A model generated the notes under the pieces. It was not told the DNA's origin, did no database searches, and saw only the letters and a list, made by a program, of their open reading frames with translations. From Dicyema japonicum (lineage: Eukaryota; Dicyemida; Rhombozoa; Dicyemidae), in the NCBI GenBank assembly GCA_011109175.1, contig RDEW01000009.1:578875-642874 (forward strand): 64,000 nucleotides of DNA. The letters are read 5' to 3'. Of this stretch, positions 1-11,504 are shown piece by piece. Position 1 is the first letter of the stretch. Each line of letters begins with the position of its first letter. A program made the position numbers and the translations under genes.

Positions 1-424
1 ATAACCGAAGCCATCAGTAGTCATCGAAATGTATATTTAAAATCACTTAAACGACTGACATAATTTCACCGTCAATGAGAGATAGAATATCTTATTTATC
101 ATAACAGGGGGAACTTCGGAGGTTGAAAAGGATTTTAGAAACAGGAGGCAGTTTTTGAGCGTAAAAATCCATCATGATTCTCTAGAAAAATCAAACTGTT
201 GGCAAACCTGACCAGAAGCGTTATTTATCATCCTACGATTCCCTTATTCGATTTCTTATTATTTCACACCAAAAAATTCAAGAGAGGGAAATTTGAGACA
301 ATATCCTCTATTTGTATTCGAAAAAAGGTAAAACATTCAGCACTCATGATCGGAAAGAAAAAGAAGGGGACCGCTTTCATTTCCAAAAACGAGGGAAAGA
401 CTCGAATAAAGTAAATGAACAAAT

Positions 425-720
425 GGATAAATTTTCGATGTTCTTTTCATGCTAACGCCAAGTAGGACATCTTTGACAGAGTTAAAGGCTTTCGCAAATC
501 CAATTTCTCCTCAGATTCAGATAATAGCTTTACGAACTTTTTTGCCTTATTGATCCCCACTTCGCATCCGCCTTTGATTCCCACGCCCGGCTGTAAAGAG
601 TTAATGTCGCCTGAAATATTCACAATTACTGATCGACAAGCAATCTTTTTGACAAACGATGGAGAATTTTACTGACTGTAATGGGACGATTTCCACCGTC
701 TTTCTTTCCCAGCGTAGTTA
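425..720 (-). mobile_element. RLE-1 (R2-like) non-LTR RT fragment
   Basis: On the minus strand, three pieces in shifted frames match the RT core of the nearly complete RLE-1 copy at 38.6-40.5 kb: GGNRPITVSKILHRLSKRL, then QPGVGIKGGCEVGI, then a motif A-like FAKAFNSVKDVLL. In the better copy these are GGGIRPIAVGFVFCRLASKL, QVGVGTPGGCEAAV and IDIKNAFNTIRRDVIL. Stops and frameshifts separate the pieces, so this is a dead fragment. Confidence 0.6.
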
Positions 721-2414
721 AGTTTTCAGAAAATAGGATTTTACGTCAAAAATCGAAGCATTCTAGAAAGCGACGCGTTCAAAAGATTCAAAATTCTTCC
801 AGATAGAAGTGTAGCTGACTGACCAACAAATTGAGATAAAAGGTCCATGAGATGTCCGGATTTAAAACCATCAACTCCCCTAATACTAATCCTTCAGCAT
901 CATGAAGGTCGGCATAATGAGCGGTCTCTCGAAGACAGACAGGCGTATAGAGATTGTTTATAATTGGAGGTTGCTTTTACCTTAGAAGAGAAACTGTCTC
1001 AAGGGAACAATTCGCTAGGCTTGAATCAGTACACACAGTCCGAAGTGCCAGAGTCAGATCTTTTTACATCAATTTTTTTCTAGTGTATGAACGAAGCATT
1101 TCAAGCCACGAGGACGGTTGGCTGATAAATGAGGTTAGTGGTGTCCTTAAAGCTAAGTACCTGAAAGACAAAGGCATAATCCAGTCTCTTTTAGAGTCAT
1201 TGAGAATAACTTTTTAAATACAAGACACGAGTTCAGAGGAAAAAACCTAGAGGATCCTAACAAGAATACCTTTTTGCGTTGATTATTTGAGATGACAGTC
1301 AACAACGATTCTGTGGTGATATGATCGATATTTTCCAATTGGGAGGTACTTTTGTATTGATGACAAAATTATGAAAAACTATCTGCTCACATCGCTCATT
1401 ACCAACTAATTCCAGTGGAGAAAGCTTAATCGTTTTTTTCACTCATAGAACACGCTATGCCTGCTGTCAGCTTAGTATTTTATTAAATAGACACAACTCT
1501 TTTGAACTGACAGACACAAGACACACAACTCTACTGGAGAGAGCAAAAAGGACACAGACGAACTTATTTTATTATATGAATAAGACTATAGAAGCAAGAA
1601 AGACAAAACTAACAAAAAATTGAACGAGGGTTAACCACTAAAAAGATTAAGAATCCGCATAGACATCATCATCGTCAATGATGACAGTCTTCATCCTAAA
1701 ATTTAGAGAATAACGATAACCTTTAAAACTCTCGACTGGCACGTGATACATTAGTAATCCAATCTTCAGATTCATCTTGACGTTCCTACTTATACGACTC
1801 TAATGCGTTTTGGAACATTTCTGAGTGGTAAAAATGAGTTACTTTATTCCATTCTTCCACAAAAATTATTAAGCTCAACGTCAATTTTGACATTGTCGAC
1901 GCACATGCACTTCTTCGCAAATTTTTCGATAACCTTCACTGCAAGTGGGGCACGAGATTTCGATTTTCTTAATTATTAAAAATGAGAAGAATACTTTCCG
2001 TGTAGATGTCTATTCAAGTGAATGTATAATCCCGACAAGCAGAAACCATCGGTTTCCTGGTTCTAGTAACGTCCTCCATTCTTGACTAACAAAATTAACT
2101 AACAAACCACGTTTATTAAAATAATTTAAAAATAATTAATTTATATTTTATATTAATATTATAAATAACAATATTTATACGTTTTAACAATTTTTGTACT
2201 AAAAATAATTTAATTTAGTTTCTGACACTTCCAAGTTTAATTTTCAAGTAAGAAATTTCTAGCTAGAGGTCAACTATGGTTCTGGATCTTTTTTTCCAGA
2301 CCAACTTATTAATTTTATTTAAAGGATTTTCGCAGATTTGGCTTCCTCACTTTATGGAAAGATTTATGGAAGCGCCTGGCAGTTGTGGCTTGTGTTTAAA
2401 GTCAATTGACACCT
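721..2414. other. AT-rich stretch, no gene recognised
   Basis: I see no recognisable coding region. Short open frames at 954-1217 (+) and 1153-1338 (-) overlap each other and resemble nothing I know. Positions 2100-2230 are very AT-rich. This is probably decayed repeat or intergenic DNA. Confidence 0.4.
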
Positions 2415-2500
2415 TTGGTGAGGTTCCATTAGTTCCATGAATCTACGATGCCCCCTGGATTGACGAGTAACAAATCACTGCGGAACCGAAGAAATTAAGA
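2415..2500 (+). repeat. SINE-1 core fragment
   Basis: The stretch holds AGGTTCCA, ATCTACGATGCC, TTGACGAGT and CACTGCGGAAC in the same order as the core of full-length SINE-1 copies at 24338 and 42624. The tRNA-like head and the tail are missing. Confidence 0.6.
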
Positions 2501-2849
2501 AAGTTACCAATCCCTTAGATTTTTATAATTAGCATAACTTTTATTATTTGCGAAAATAAAAATGTATGTTTTTTCTCTGTGGAGGTAAGTAGTGGAAACA
2601 TTACTTCATTTCTAATAAAAATAATTTGATTATTTTACTAGCAAATGCTTACAACGCGCTAGCTCATGTGGAATATAATTTTCAAAAAGGTACCTTGCTA
2701 TGTTTCCCATGCATTTTAGGGCGACAGATCTATATGGACGGACAGACGTCCAGAAAAACTTAGTATTTTATTATTTAGATTATGTAGCTTATTTTCATTA
2801 AGATTTTTTTTAAGAAAGAAATTTTATTATCAAATGAATAAAAATTAAA

Positions 2850-3235
2850 TTAAGGCATCTGAATGGCCATACTATTTCCCCTAACAATAGCCAACGAGAT
2901 ACGTTCTCGGAACCAACCAGTCTCTCGCGGATCCTTGGTCACAGCTTGAATCATGGAGCCGATCTTACGAACCAACTCATCTGCTTGGGGGCCAAGGATT
3001 CCTGACGTTTCCACCGCGAATTGAACAAAAAGATACTCCTCCGAAATTTTCTGGTACTTCCTCCTCTTCGTTCCTCGGCCTGCTTTGAACCATGTCCTGG
3101 GTCTGAAGCAGAAGCAACCAAATTAGACGGGGAATAAGTATCAACACACGTCGCGTCCCAAATCAGGTTTCGTCCGTTGGCGAATGGAAAAGTCGTCATC
3201 CCATCAGGGCGTTTTTATTAGATTAATAAGCGTGC
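2850..3235 (-). mobile_element. RLE-1 (R2-like) C-terminal endonuclease fragment
   Basis: Minus-strand reading gives KRPDGMTTFPFANGRNLIWD, the restriction-like endonuclease signature (K/R-PD, about 14 residues, then D), followed by AVETSGILGPQADELVRKIG and RISLAIVRGNS. It aligns with the C-terminus of the copies at 17.0-18.4 and 38.6-40.5 kb. A frameshift near 3060 splits it. Only the end of the element is present. Confidence 0.75.
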
Positions 3236-3239
3236 CGAT

Positions 3240-3670
3240 GGATTAAAAGAAAGTCACGGATTATGATCCAATCAATCACTAAGTTAAAAAAATTGTCCGT
3301 GATTAATTAATTGATCTCAAATCGACAAGGGAGAGCGAATCCGGGGGCTTTTTTCATGTACTATTCTTCTCATTTTCCATGGCGTCATCTTTTAAGGATT
3401 TTAAGAAATGAACTGTTTTGTAGTGACTTCCAGTTGTCGTTCAAACAGAAGTACTCCCTAAAGCTTTGATTAGAAGTCAAGTCTGAATACTCTCTTTGAA
3501 GCTTTTTGGTGACAGGGATCTTGTCAATAACAGGCTAGGTGTCTTCTCGTCCCTTGGATATTTTTTGAAGTATTTGATAAAGTCGTCGTAGAGGGGGTTG
3601 CTTGGTTGGTTGGAAACCCTCACGAATTTTCGGTTTCGATCAAGTAGTAATGCTTCAAAAGTCATAGGCT
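3240..3670 (-). mobile_element. Jockey/CR1-like LINE 3' end
   Basis: A 62-residue open frame (3477-3665) leads into a C-terminal segment and a tail. The segment around 3330-3430 contains ENEKNST and SLVDLRS and corresponds to the LINE-A ending MRRAVQDF...LCRSGIT. DNA near 3310-3400 parallels the LINE-A 3' region at 7500-7620. RT motifs are absent, so the family is uncertain. Confidence 0.4.
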
Positions 3671-3954
3671 CGGAATTAGGACCAAGTATTCCTTTTATGA
3701 CCTCAGTGTGTAGTTAGTCTCTATCCCCGACAGTTTCATTTGTAGTTATTTATCAGAGAAATCCCAAGATCACCAAGAATGTGTCAAGCCAACTAGTTGA
3801 GTGATCCCAGCTTCGAGTAATTCCCGGACTCTCCTCGAGTAGTCCGTCAACAATCCCACATTTTTCAAGAAGTGTCTCCTTGAATTTCTGAGGAGGAACT
3901 CAATCATGATTCTCCCCAATAATAACTTTCCTTCCAAGTGGGTTTCTTGGTTCC

Positions 3955-4191
3955 TTGCAGAAACACTGGAAACCTTGGCTTTTGTTTCTGATCAACTCCT
4001 CTGAAAGGAGAATCTATGGAATGTTCATTTTTATTTTAAAACCAAGAATCACCGACAAATTAGGAGGGAATACATGCCCGTCAGGTTATCCTGGCCTACT
4101 TAAGCGGCCATCTCACCTTTGTTGGTGTTCGTCCCGAGATCTGACGCACTTTTTGTATACATGTGCTACTTTTAAAACGTTGGAGGTGTAA
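3955..4191 (+). mobile_element. possible LINE C-terminal fragment
   Basis: A 78-residue frame ends in DLTHFLYTCATF, which resembles the Cys-His patch (xxTxxHFLxxCxxF) found after the RT in many APE-type LINEs, including the fragment at 62.9-63.2 kb. Nothing else supports it. Confidence 0.25.
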
Positions 4192-4690
4192 TTAGGGCTC
4201 CAGCTCTTCTCACATGTGGCTCGAAAGGAGTTGGTCTTAACAAACCGAAACAACTTCATTAAAGACAAACTGAGTTATATTAGAGAATTATTTAATAGTC
4301 CTGCTTCTACGGCCTGGACACTTCACAAGTCCTTCTCCATCCATTTCACATGTCTTGATTGGGTTCGAACGGGCGGCCCTAGGGGTCTAAACAAACCGAT
4401 GAATATGATAGTCCAACGGGAGGTCCCAGGGGTCCAAGCAATCCGTTATAAGCGGCTAAACCCATAGAACCTCGAGGTGGAGAACCTTTGTAGAGTCCTA
4501 GTCACTATTGCTTGAAAGACTTAAACCTTCTATAAATTTGCACTGGACTGGTTTGTCCCCCATGCAACACAGTCATAGCTGGTTGTCTGTTGTATGCACT
4601 GCGTATAGTGTACGCTTAACGTTGAGTTGAAGCAGCCTTTGCATTGTCCAATGAGTGTTATACAAAGTTTAGTTTTCGTTGTAACAAGAG
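4192..4690. other. no gene recognised
   Basis: An 83-codon frame at 4216-4467 (+) contains a local near-repeat of a GG-C/T-CC rich phrase (4371-4390 and 4419-4436). I do not recognise it and see no intron-like structure. Confidence 0.3.
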
Positions 4691-4981
4691 ATGACGTCGT
4701 TAACTTGTTTACTGGATGTTATGCTGGAGTCGTACTTGATACCTGATAACTTGACGGAGTTTGTGGAGGGGATTAAGTCCCCATTAATGGTTAAGAGCGG
4801 TAGAGAGTTAGTTAGTCTTCTATGTGAAGTAAAAAATAATTGTGTATGTAGTGTAAGATATGTAAACGGGCAGCATCAGTATTGTTGCAATGATTATATT
4901 GTCAGAATATGCGAGAACCGGTATATCGTCACTGATATGGGAGGGCATATCGTTCAAGAAGATGTCGAACAAAATGGGTGA
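4691..4981 (+). CDS. unidentified 96-residue cysteine-containing ORF
   Basis: The frame starts at an ATG with Thr and Ser next, is uninterrupted for 96 codons, and has a Cys-rich centre with Cys at about residues 45, 51, 53, 65, 66 and 74 and a Tyr/Val pattern. I do not recognise a family. It lies just upstream of a LINE-B 5' end, so it could be a retrotransposon ORF1-like remnant, a real small gene, or chance. There is no supporting homology. Confidence 0.25.
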   Translation: MTSLTCLLDVMLESYLIPDNLTEFVEGIKSPLMVKSGRELVSLLCEVKNNCVCSVRYVNGQHQYCCNDYIVRICENRYIVTDMGGHIVQEDVEQNG

Positions 4982-5337
4982 TAAAGGGGATACCTATGGG
5001 GCCTTGTATTGCAGAAATTGAATGACAGATTTAATGGAACGTGCAACACATCCGCGTTACCAGTAAACACTGTTTATGGTTTCGCTTGTGCCATGTTTTT
5101 CGACTATCCTTTCTGTAGGTCTTCTCCATCCTTTTCTTTGTCGTGCTCGTCTCTTAATTTCGTCCAGATCGTCTGCATTCATCAATCGGCCCCCGATCAT
5201 TGCGTAATCCTCCGCAATGTCCTTGGAAGACAACTTCTTGGAAGTCCTCTGAATGTAGGAGATACAGTATGGGCGAAAAATTTTTCCATGGCGGCATTGC
5301 ATGGTGTCAGTTCATCCATCCGTATAATGTAGTTAGC

Positions 5338-6590
5338 GTGCGTCATGTGGTTCACCGTTTCTGGTGGTGTCGGATATAGTCCTAAACTATATCTAAAAAG
5401 AACCATTTGCTCCCTACCAACCAGAGGACTTCCCACTGGATGACATTCTCTCAATGTTGGAACATTCTATCGATTGAGATTGTTGACCTCAGGAAACGTG
5501 GAACAAAATCCAGGCCCAAAGAAGTTAACAATCCAGAGCGTAAACATAAACGGGAGAGAGAAGATTGCCGAACTTTCCTTATTCTTGGAGAGGAACAGAA
5601 TAAATATCTGCCTTCTTTAGGAAACGAAGCTTTAAAATAACATTCCTACTCCTCTCTTTAATGGATACAACACCATAAGATCCGACCGTCCATCTGGCCA
5701 AGGAGGGGGTCTACTGACTCTTGTGAGAAAAGGAATAAAATACCTCGAGAACCCTTTTCCCTACAAGAGCCTAATGGAAGACTCGAACACAGAGCTAATT
5801 GGAATTCTTTTGTAACTTCCATTGGAAAAATTGAAATTGCGAATGTTTATGTTCCTCCTCCGGCTTCTGCAAAAAAATTCTATTTTGACCTATCGACCTT
5901 GGACAAACTGGAAAAGTTGTTTTTATGTGGAGTCCTGAATGCGAAGCATTCTTCTTGGTTCCGCTACCAGGCTGCTGATAACAGAGGAAACCTGCTATTA
6001 TCCAAATGAAAAACTTAATAATCATCAACAATCCGAAAAAGAACACTATGACACCATACAACACAAAGGACATGGTGACATCTCCGGACTTATCAATCTG
6101 CTCGCCTCGTCTTTCCGATCATTAATTGGACGGTCCGTTATAATCCGGAGTGACCATCATTCAGTGATAATGAAGCTGAACTGCTAGCCACGTTTTTTCC
6201 GAAGCCTATTCATTTCTATGATTACAACAATGCAATTGGACTGACTTTACAAATTTTGTTGATTCAAAACTGCAAAATTTCCACCTGAAAATTTCTCCTC
6301 CATAGACAGAGCTGTATACTATTTCGACAAAACAATAATTGACGGGAGAAAAATTTTGTCAGAAAAGCATATATAAAAAACGAAAAATTAAAATACGACT
6401 CAAAAACAAAGAAAATAATTATGGAAAAAAAACATCCTTAAGAGAATGACACATCGATCACGACAGGTCATTAATCTAATCAGGGCACTAAACAGTCTGA
6501 TCACGAAAAGCACGAACAACACCCGAAGGAAGAAACTCATGCGAATCTCTGTTGCCATGAAAAGATGGCCCGATTATTGAGAGATGCCGG
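5338..6590 (+). mobile_element. LINE-B (Jockey/CR1-like) copy 1, 5' half with 2A-like motif and endonuclease
   Basis: The 5' end shares the start MWFxVSG with the LINE-B copy at 14.67 kb. A 2A-like motif follows at 5492-5518, then an AP-endonuclease domain: TIQSVNING, INICLLQETKL, RSDRPSGQGGGLLTLVRKGI, IEIANVYVPPPAS, LCGVLNAKHSSW and RSDHHSVIM. These correspond to APE motifs from the N-terminal beta strand to the final SDH. Frameshifts are numerous, and the RT is absent because the copy stops near 6590, where a minus-strand LINE-E fragment begins. Confidence 0.8.
5492..5518 (+). other. 2A-like ribosome-skipping motif in LINE-B
   Basis: In the frame of the downstream endonuclease the sequence reads RLLTSGNVEQNPGP. 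This matches the 2A consensus D-x-E-x-N-P-G-P except for Asn in place of Asp, and the Leu-rich lead-in is typical. 2A skipping releases an upstream peptide from the downstream protein during translation. Function here is inferred from the motif only. Confidence 0.7.
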
Positions 6591-6619
6591 GGTTACCTGA
6601 ATATTAGTTAGTGATTAGT

Positions 6620-7450
6620 TTCTTTGGCTTAAATAATAATATCTTTGATGTTCCCCAAGTACCTGCTTTGTACATGAGGACTGGTCGGACAAATCCATTA
6701 TTTAAGCGTAATCGCATCTTAGTAGGAATTTGATTCTTTCTCATCAGAATGGATAAAATTTTTCGATTACTATTGTGGCCAATATCTTTCGTCTTGTGAT
6801 ATCTTCTGAATCGCCAAGTAACGATTCGAGTGTTCTTCCACTTCTCAACGTGGGTTGGCGTTCTTTCAATAGTGGTTATTTCAGTTTTGTCTTCATTGAT
6901 TTTGTTTTCACTTTTTCCATAATAACGTCTATAAATTCCCGATCTTCCGCGACGAAATCGACATCATCTGCGTAAATGAGTTCTATAAAGTGGTTTTCCA
7001 GACATCCAATTTGTTCTCTTAGATCTCTCAAAGCTGCCTCCAGGTAGATGATAAATAATATAGGAGAGAGTGTCTCCTTGTGGGGTCCCAACATTGATAG
7101 AAAAAGGTCTAGACTCCTTAGAGCCAACTCTGACGAGTAGTTCAGTTTCAGATAATAGCTTATGGATCATGCGCAGACTTTCTTCATCGACAACGTCTTT
7201 CAACACGGTAAGTAGTTTACTCCTGTTGATGCTGTCAAAAGCCTTGCTCATGTCGATTCCCATGATATGAAAGGATCGTTTGTACTTCTGACATATTGCA
7301 GTGATCCAGCGATGGCTCCAGACAACATCAGCCGTAAATCTTCCAGGCCAGAAACCACTCGGACTGCAAAAGAGATATCGATCGACCGACATTGATATAC
7401 GGCCTCGAACAATAGTCGATAGAGTTTTTCTTAGAGTGGTGACTAGCACA
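6620..7450 (-). mobile_element. LINE-E (RTE-like) reverse transcriptase fragment
   Basis: Minus-strand frames give SGFWPGRFTADVVWSHRW, MGIDMSKAFDSINRSKLL (motif A), SINVGTPQGDTLSPILF (motif B), LIYADDVDFVAED (motif C, YADD) and, near 6660-6720, RPVLMYKAGTWG in the thumb. Frames shift between 6964 and 7127 and again after 6876. The 5' boundary abuts the (TAA)n tail of a LINE-A copy at 7461. The fragment is inactive. Confidence 0.85.
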
Positions 7451-7460
7451 ATAGGTCTTA

Positions 7461-8175
7461 ATTAATTATTATTATTACCCCCAGGATCACTGGGTCAAAA
7501 TGAAAGAAATAAAAGTTCTCATCTAACTAAGTGATCCCAGACCGACAAAGGAGAGGACGAGTCCGACGGGGTCGAGAATCCTGAACAACTCTTCTCATTG
7601 GACATGGCATCGGATTAAATTTTCAATATGATTGTAGATATTTCGATAGTGTTTGGAATAGAGGACAGATCAGTAAAATAGCCTCCTTTAAGAGGTTACG
7701 TTGTAATTCGATTAAGAAATTTTCAATGGGCTGGATTTTGAGTTTTGGTCCAATTATCATTATTGCAGTCTCCTCGATTGCGGATAGTTTTAATGAGGAG
7801 AATCATGAAATCTGCATTGCCCACGAAGGAGTTGCATACGTCATCGTTGGTTTGATAAATTGTTCATAAATCGTGGCAAGGCCACCAGTTTGGTCTCTAA
7901 GTGTTTTTGAGAGCACTTTTAAAATTCTCATTTTCTTCAGAGCAGAAGTTACTTTGTTCTCAACATGTCGGATAAAGGTGAGTCCCTGATCAAAGGTTAC
8001 TCCAGAATCTTCGGTGTTTTGTTAATAGAGATAGCTTCGTTCTTCATAAAGACTTTTGGTTCGATACAGAGCTGTCTTTTGTAAGTGGTAAACAGCGTAC
8101 TTTGTTGCTGGTGTGTCGAGTCTCCGCTTCGAGAGCCATAGTGCCAGCTTGTCAAGCATTTGTTGAGCGGACTTA
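7461..8175 (-). mobile_element. LINE-A 3' fragment
   Basis: This is the same sequence as the 3' quarter of the LINE-A copy at 31.65-32.36 kb, running from the post-YADD region to the tail and ending in a (TAA)n run. The 5' truncation is at about 8175, only about 120 bp upstream of the PGK start codon. Confidence 0.85.
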
Positions 8176-8292
8176 TTAAATGTCATAAAATTGTAATAAA
8201 TTTTATTTATTATAAATAATTAAAATTATATGATAGTCCAATTAATATAGGAAATTTTTAAATTAAATAAGTTTGATCTATTTAAGTCAGTT

Positions 8293-9750
8293 ATGAATAA
8301 GTTAAGCATTGATCAATTAAATTTAGAGAATAAAAGAGTGCTAATCAGGTAACTATAGTCTAACAATTATAGAGTTGACTTTAATGTCCCTATGAAAGGA
8401 AATACTATTACCAACAATCAACGGTATTTAATAATTTTAATTTCAAGTATTGTTGCCGCTCTTCCAACCATTAAATACGCCCTCTCTAAAGCCAAAAGTG
8501 TAGTTCTCATTTCGCATTTGGGGAGACCTGATGGAAAATTTAATCCGAAGTACTCTCTAAGACCAGTTGCGGAGGAACTTAAAAAACTTCTTAAAACGTA
8601 ATTCATTTTCATTCACAACTAGTGACGTCACGTTTATCGAAGATTATGTAGGATCTGTGGCCAAATCGACTTTTGGCGAAAACCCACCACGAGTGATCTT
8701 GCTGGAAAATTTAAGGTTCCATGTGGCAGAGGAAGGTAAGGGTCTCGATGAAGAAGGGAAAAAGGTTACTAAACAACTCAATATCGACAGGTTGTGGGAA
8801 CGAAGGACGAAATAGAAGCTTTTGGAAATATTTTGTCGTCTTTTGGAGACGTTTTTGTAAACGACGCTTTTGGAACTGCTCACAGGGCTCACTGGTTGAT
8901 TCTCTCTTTCCAATTTCTAGTTCAATGGTTAAGATTAAACTTGATCAGAGGGCTTCAGGGTTTTTGCTGAAGAAAGAACTTGAGTACTTTGGAAAAGCTT
9001 TAAAGAACCCTGCGAGACCCTTTTTAGCCATTCTTGGAGGGTGACGATTGTGATAATTGTTAGTGCCAAAGTCTTAGATAAGATTCCAATAATCGAGAAT
9101 CTGCTGGAGGTTGTGGACGAACTGATAATTGGTGGAGGAATGGCTTTCACATTTTTAAAAAAACTAAAACAAATGAAGGTTTACCAAACTGTCATTTCAG
9201 ATTGGGTCGTCATTGTTTGATGAAGTTGGCGCTGAGAAAGTCGTTGGGTTCTGGAAGAAGGCTAAAGAAAAAGGAGTCACAATAACCCTTCCTCTCGACT
9301 TTTATGAGGCTTCTGAATTCTCAGAAAATGCCGATAGAGAAGAAACAACCGTTGATAAAGGAATTAAGGACACGTGGATGGGGCTGGATATTGGTCCCAA
9401 GTCATCTGCTCTCTTTGAAGAAATTATTAAGCGATCAAAGACTATTGTTTGGAATGGGTTGTGATTTTTGTGACTTTGTTAGTCCTCCCGGAGTTTTTGA
9501 ATTTGAAAAATTTTCTAAAGGGACTGAAAAAATGGCTGAGGCAGTTGTGAATGCCACGGAAAATGGGACGGTGTCAATTGTTGGTGGTGGGGACACAGCC
9601 ACTGCAATAACCAAGTTCGGAATGGAAGAAAAAGTCAGTATGGTTAGCACAGGTGGGGGAGCTAGCTTAGAATTGCTTGAAGGTTGGGAATTTATTAATT
9701 TCTAAGGTAAAGTATTGCCCGGAGTTGATTATTTGACTGATGCTAATTAA
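8293..9750 (+). CDS. PGK: phosphoglycerate kinase
   Basis: This glycolytic enzyme transfers the acyl phosphate of 1,3-bisphosphoglycerate to ADP in the cytosol. Ten exons join into about 412 codons (family usually 415-417) with no stop after removal of nine GT-AG introns of 22-26 nt: 8349-8372, 8424-8447, 8598-8622, 8765-8790, 8895-8920, 9041-9063, 9179-9200, 9458-9482 and 9683-9706. Family motifs in order: N-terminal [40 protein letters not shown] (Cys where Ser is usual), [31 protein letters not shown]-like [33 protein letters not shown] and [13 protein letters not shown]. The ATG at 8293 gives the canonical N-terminus. All exon phases agree, and no substrate or nucleotide motif is missing. 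Decayed LINEs flank it on both sides; I see no obvious promoter motif. Confidence 0.97.
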
Positions 9751-9928
9751 TCATTACTAATCTTTAACAGTTCAAATAACATTAACTCATAATTTGTCAG
9801 AAATTTAGCAGGAATTTATTTAGACGTTAATGGGAGTTTTGATTTAAAGTTGGAATTATTATATTTTTCGAGTCGTAATATCTCGTTCTGTTTTTTCAAT
9901 CGAAAAGACCAGTAAGCTAAATGGCTAA

Positions 9929-10640
9929 TTGATCGGAAAGCTGAACTGGCAATCCACCCCTGGAGACGTATATACTTGGAGACGGCGCCACATAACCTTC
10001 GAAAATTTTATGGGGGTGACAGAAGAATCCATTTATGCTGACGACATCGATTTCATAACGAAATATCGATCAGCTCATTTTTGCCTATTGGAAGAGCTCA
10101 CAGTGAATTTAAGAAATGGTGTATGCTTCAAAAACGGAATTAATGGATATCATAAGGATGGAAAAAAGATCGGATTAACCATGGAGGGAGACCACTAAGC
10201 TTTGGCCATTTTACTTGGAGAACTGAGGACATCGTTAGAAGACATGTAAATTTAAGAAGATCTAAATTTGAAAAGAAGTGAATTGACAGAAGACGATCAA
10301 TATATCATCCTTGCTAAGGTTATACAACGCTTTGTTAGACCAATCCTACTGTATAATTTATCAACGTGGGTAATGTCCAAGGCTGAAGAACATGGGATAG
10401 ACTCGTTTCATCTAAAACAGCACAGGACATTGCTTGGATTGAATTGACCAAAGAAAATAGACAGAATGCTTTAACGATTTTTGCTTCACTGGTCCTTCTC
10501 GAGGTCAATGATTTGAGATGAAAGCTCTTCGGACATATATTGAGATAGGAAATGGATACCCCCGCTATTACTTCGTTGAGAGTGGATCACGTTTTTGTGG
10601 ATGATAATTTCTTAAAAGATTTGTATTTCCAGATTTTTTC
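9929..10640 (+). mobile_element. LINE-E (RTE-like) RT fragment
   Basis: Readable pieces are SIYADDIDFITK (motif C) at about 10033, KKIGLTMEGDH at 10160, and a thumb segment FVRPILLYNLSTWVMSKAEE at 10330-10390, followed by FHLKQHRTLLGLN. The same order is seen in the copies at 23.6 and 57.0-58.2 kb. Several stops interrupt it. Confidence 0.75.
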
Positions 10641-10799
10641 AAGTTAAAAATTTCGGTCTTTGATAATAATTTTAGCGATAATAAAACTTTTACCTTAAGC
10701 ATTAAATGTAAGGAGTTGTTGGACAGTCAATTAAATAATAAAAAATAAGACATCACTTATCTCCAGAGACATAATATATAGCTTCGCACAGGCAGGACA

Positions 10800-11010
10800 C
10801 AATTTATTAGAGTAAATAATATAATTCAATGTCACAGAAACATAGAAGACTTTCACATAAGTCCATCCAAATCCAGCATAAAAAGTGGAAGACGTCCATT
10901 CTTTGCAGCTGTGACAACCCTTTAGTAGAGGGAGACTCAATGATCCTTTTTTGTGCTACCCTGGCACTGGGAGCCATCTGAGACAGGTGGATCATATGAC
11001 GCCACTATTT
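10800..11010 (-). repeat. SINE-2 fragment
   Basis: The sequence shares with the SINE-2 copies at 11823 and 26813 the blocks CACTGGGAGCCATCTGAGAC, TGATCCTTTTT and a LINE-like internal segment. It is diverged and lacks the tail. Confidence 0.65.
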
Positions 11011-11069
11011 TAGAAACGTTGGGACCATGCGTCTACAGACCTTAATTACGATTTTTATTACATATCCAT

Positions 11070-11265
11070 TTTATTGTGAGAATATACAAAGTTAGATTGC
11101 GTCTTGGACTTTCAACCTTTCACCTTTTAATGAAAATAAACTCAACTCCTTTAACCTGTCAAGCGTCAGCGACGAAGTATGCCGTTTCTAAGAAATTTAT
11201 CGAAGAATCCGAAGTGGCTTTGTGTGTTGTGCCATGCTTTAGAAATGTCAGGATAATTTAATAAG
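11070..11265 (+). mobile_element. possible LINE C-terminal fragment
   Basis: A 61-residue frame begins RIYKVRLRLGLSTFHLLMKI and ends CVVPCFRNV. This resembles the 'RLRLGHxxLxxxLxxI' start of the C-terminal Cys-His region in LINEs. It stands alone and is weak. Confidence 0.3.
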
Positions 11266-11504
11266 GGATAATTAATTTTTTAATGGCCAACTACCTCATT
11301 AATTCAATAAAGACCCTTACATTTTTAGAGCTGAAATCTCCGACCATGCCATATCAGAGGACTCTTTTTTGCATCCAAACTGATCGTCTTCAGAAAGAAT
11401 ATCTCTGATTTCGGAAGGATTAGTTCATCTAGAATTTGACATCGAACGAAGGAATGATGCCAGTCTATATGAAGCCTGTTTCTTTTTTCATTTTTTTTAT
11501 TTTA

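Noticed and set aside
8349-8372. PGK as a pseudogene broken by stops
   Set aside because: All interruptions are removed by 22-26 nt GT-AG introns with consistent phases, and the protein is complete.
9304-9705. 133-codon plus-strand frame read as an independent gene
   Set aside because: Its 5' part is out of frame with PGK and its 3' part is PGK exon 9. Splicing the 25-nt intron at 9458-9482 explains the stretch.
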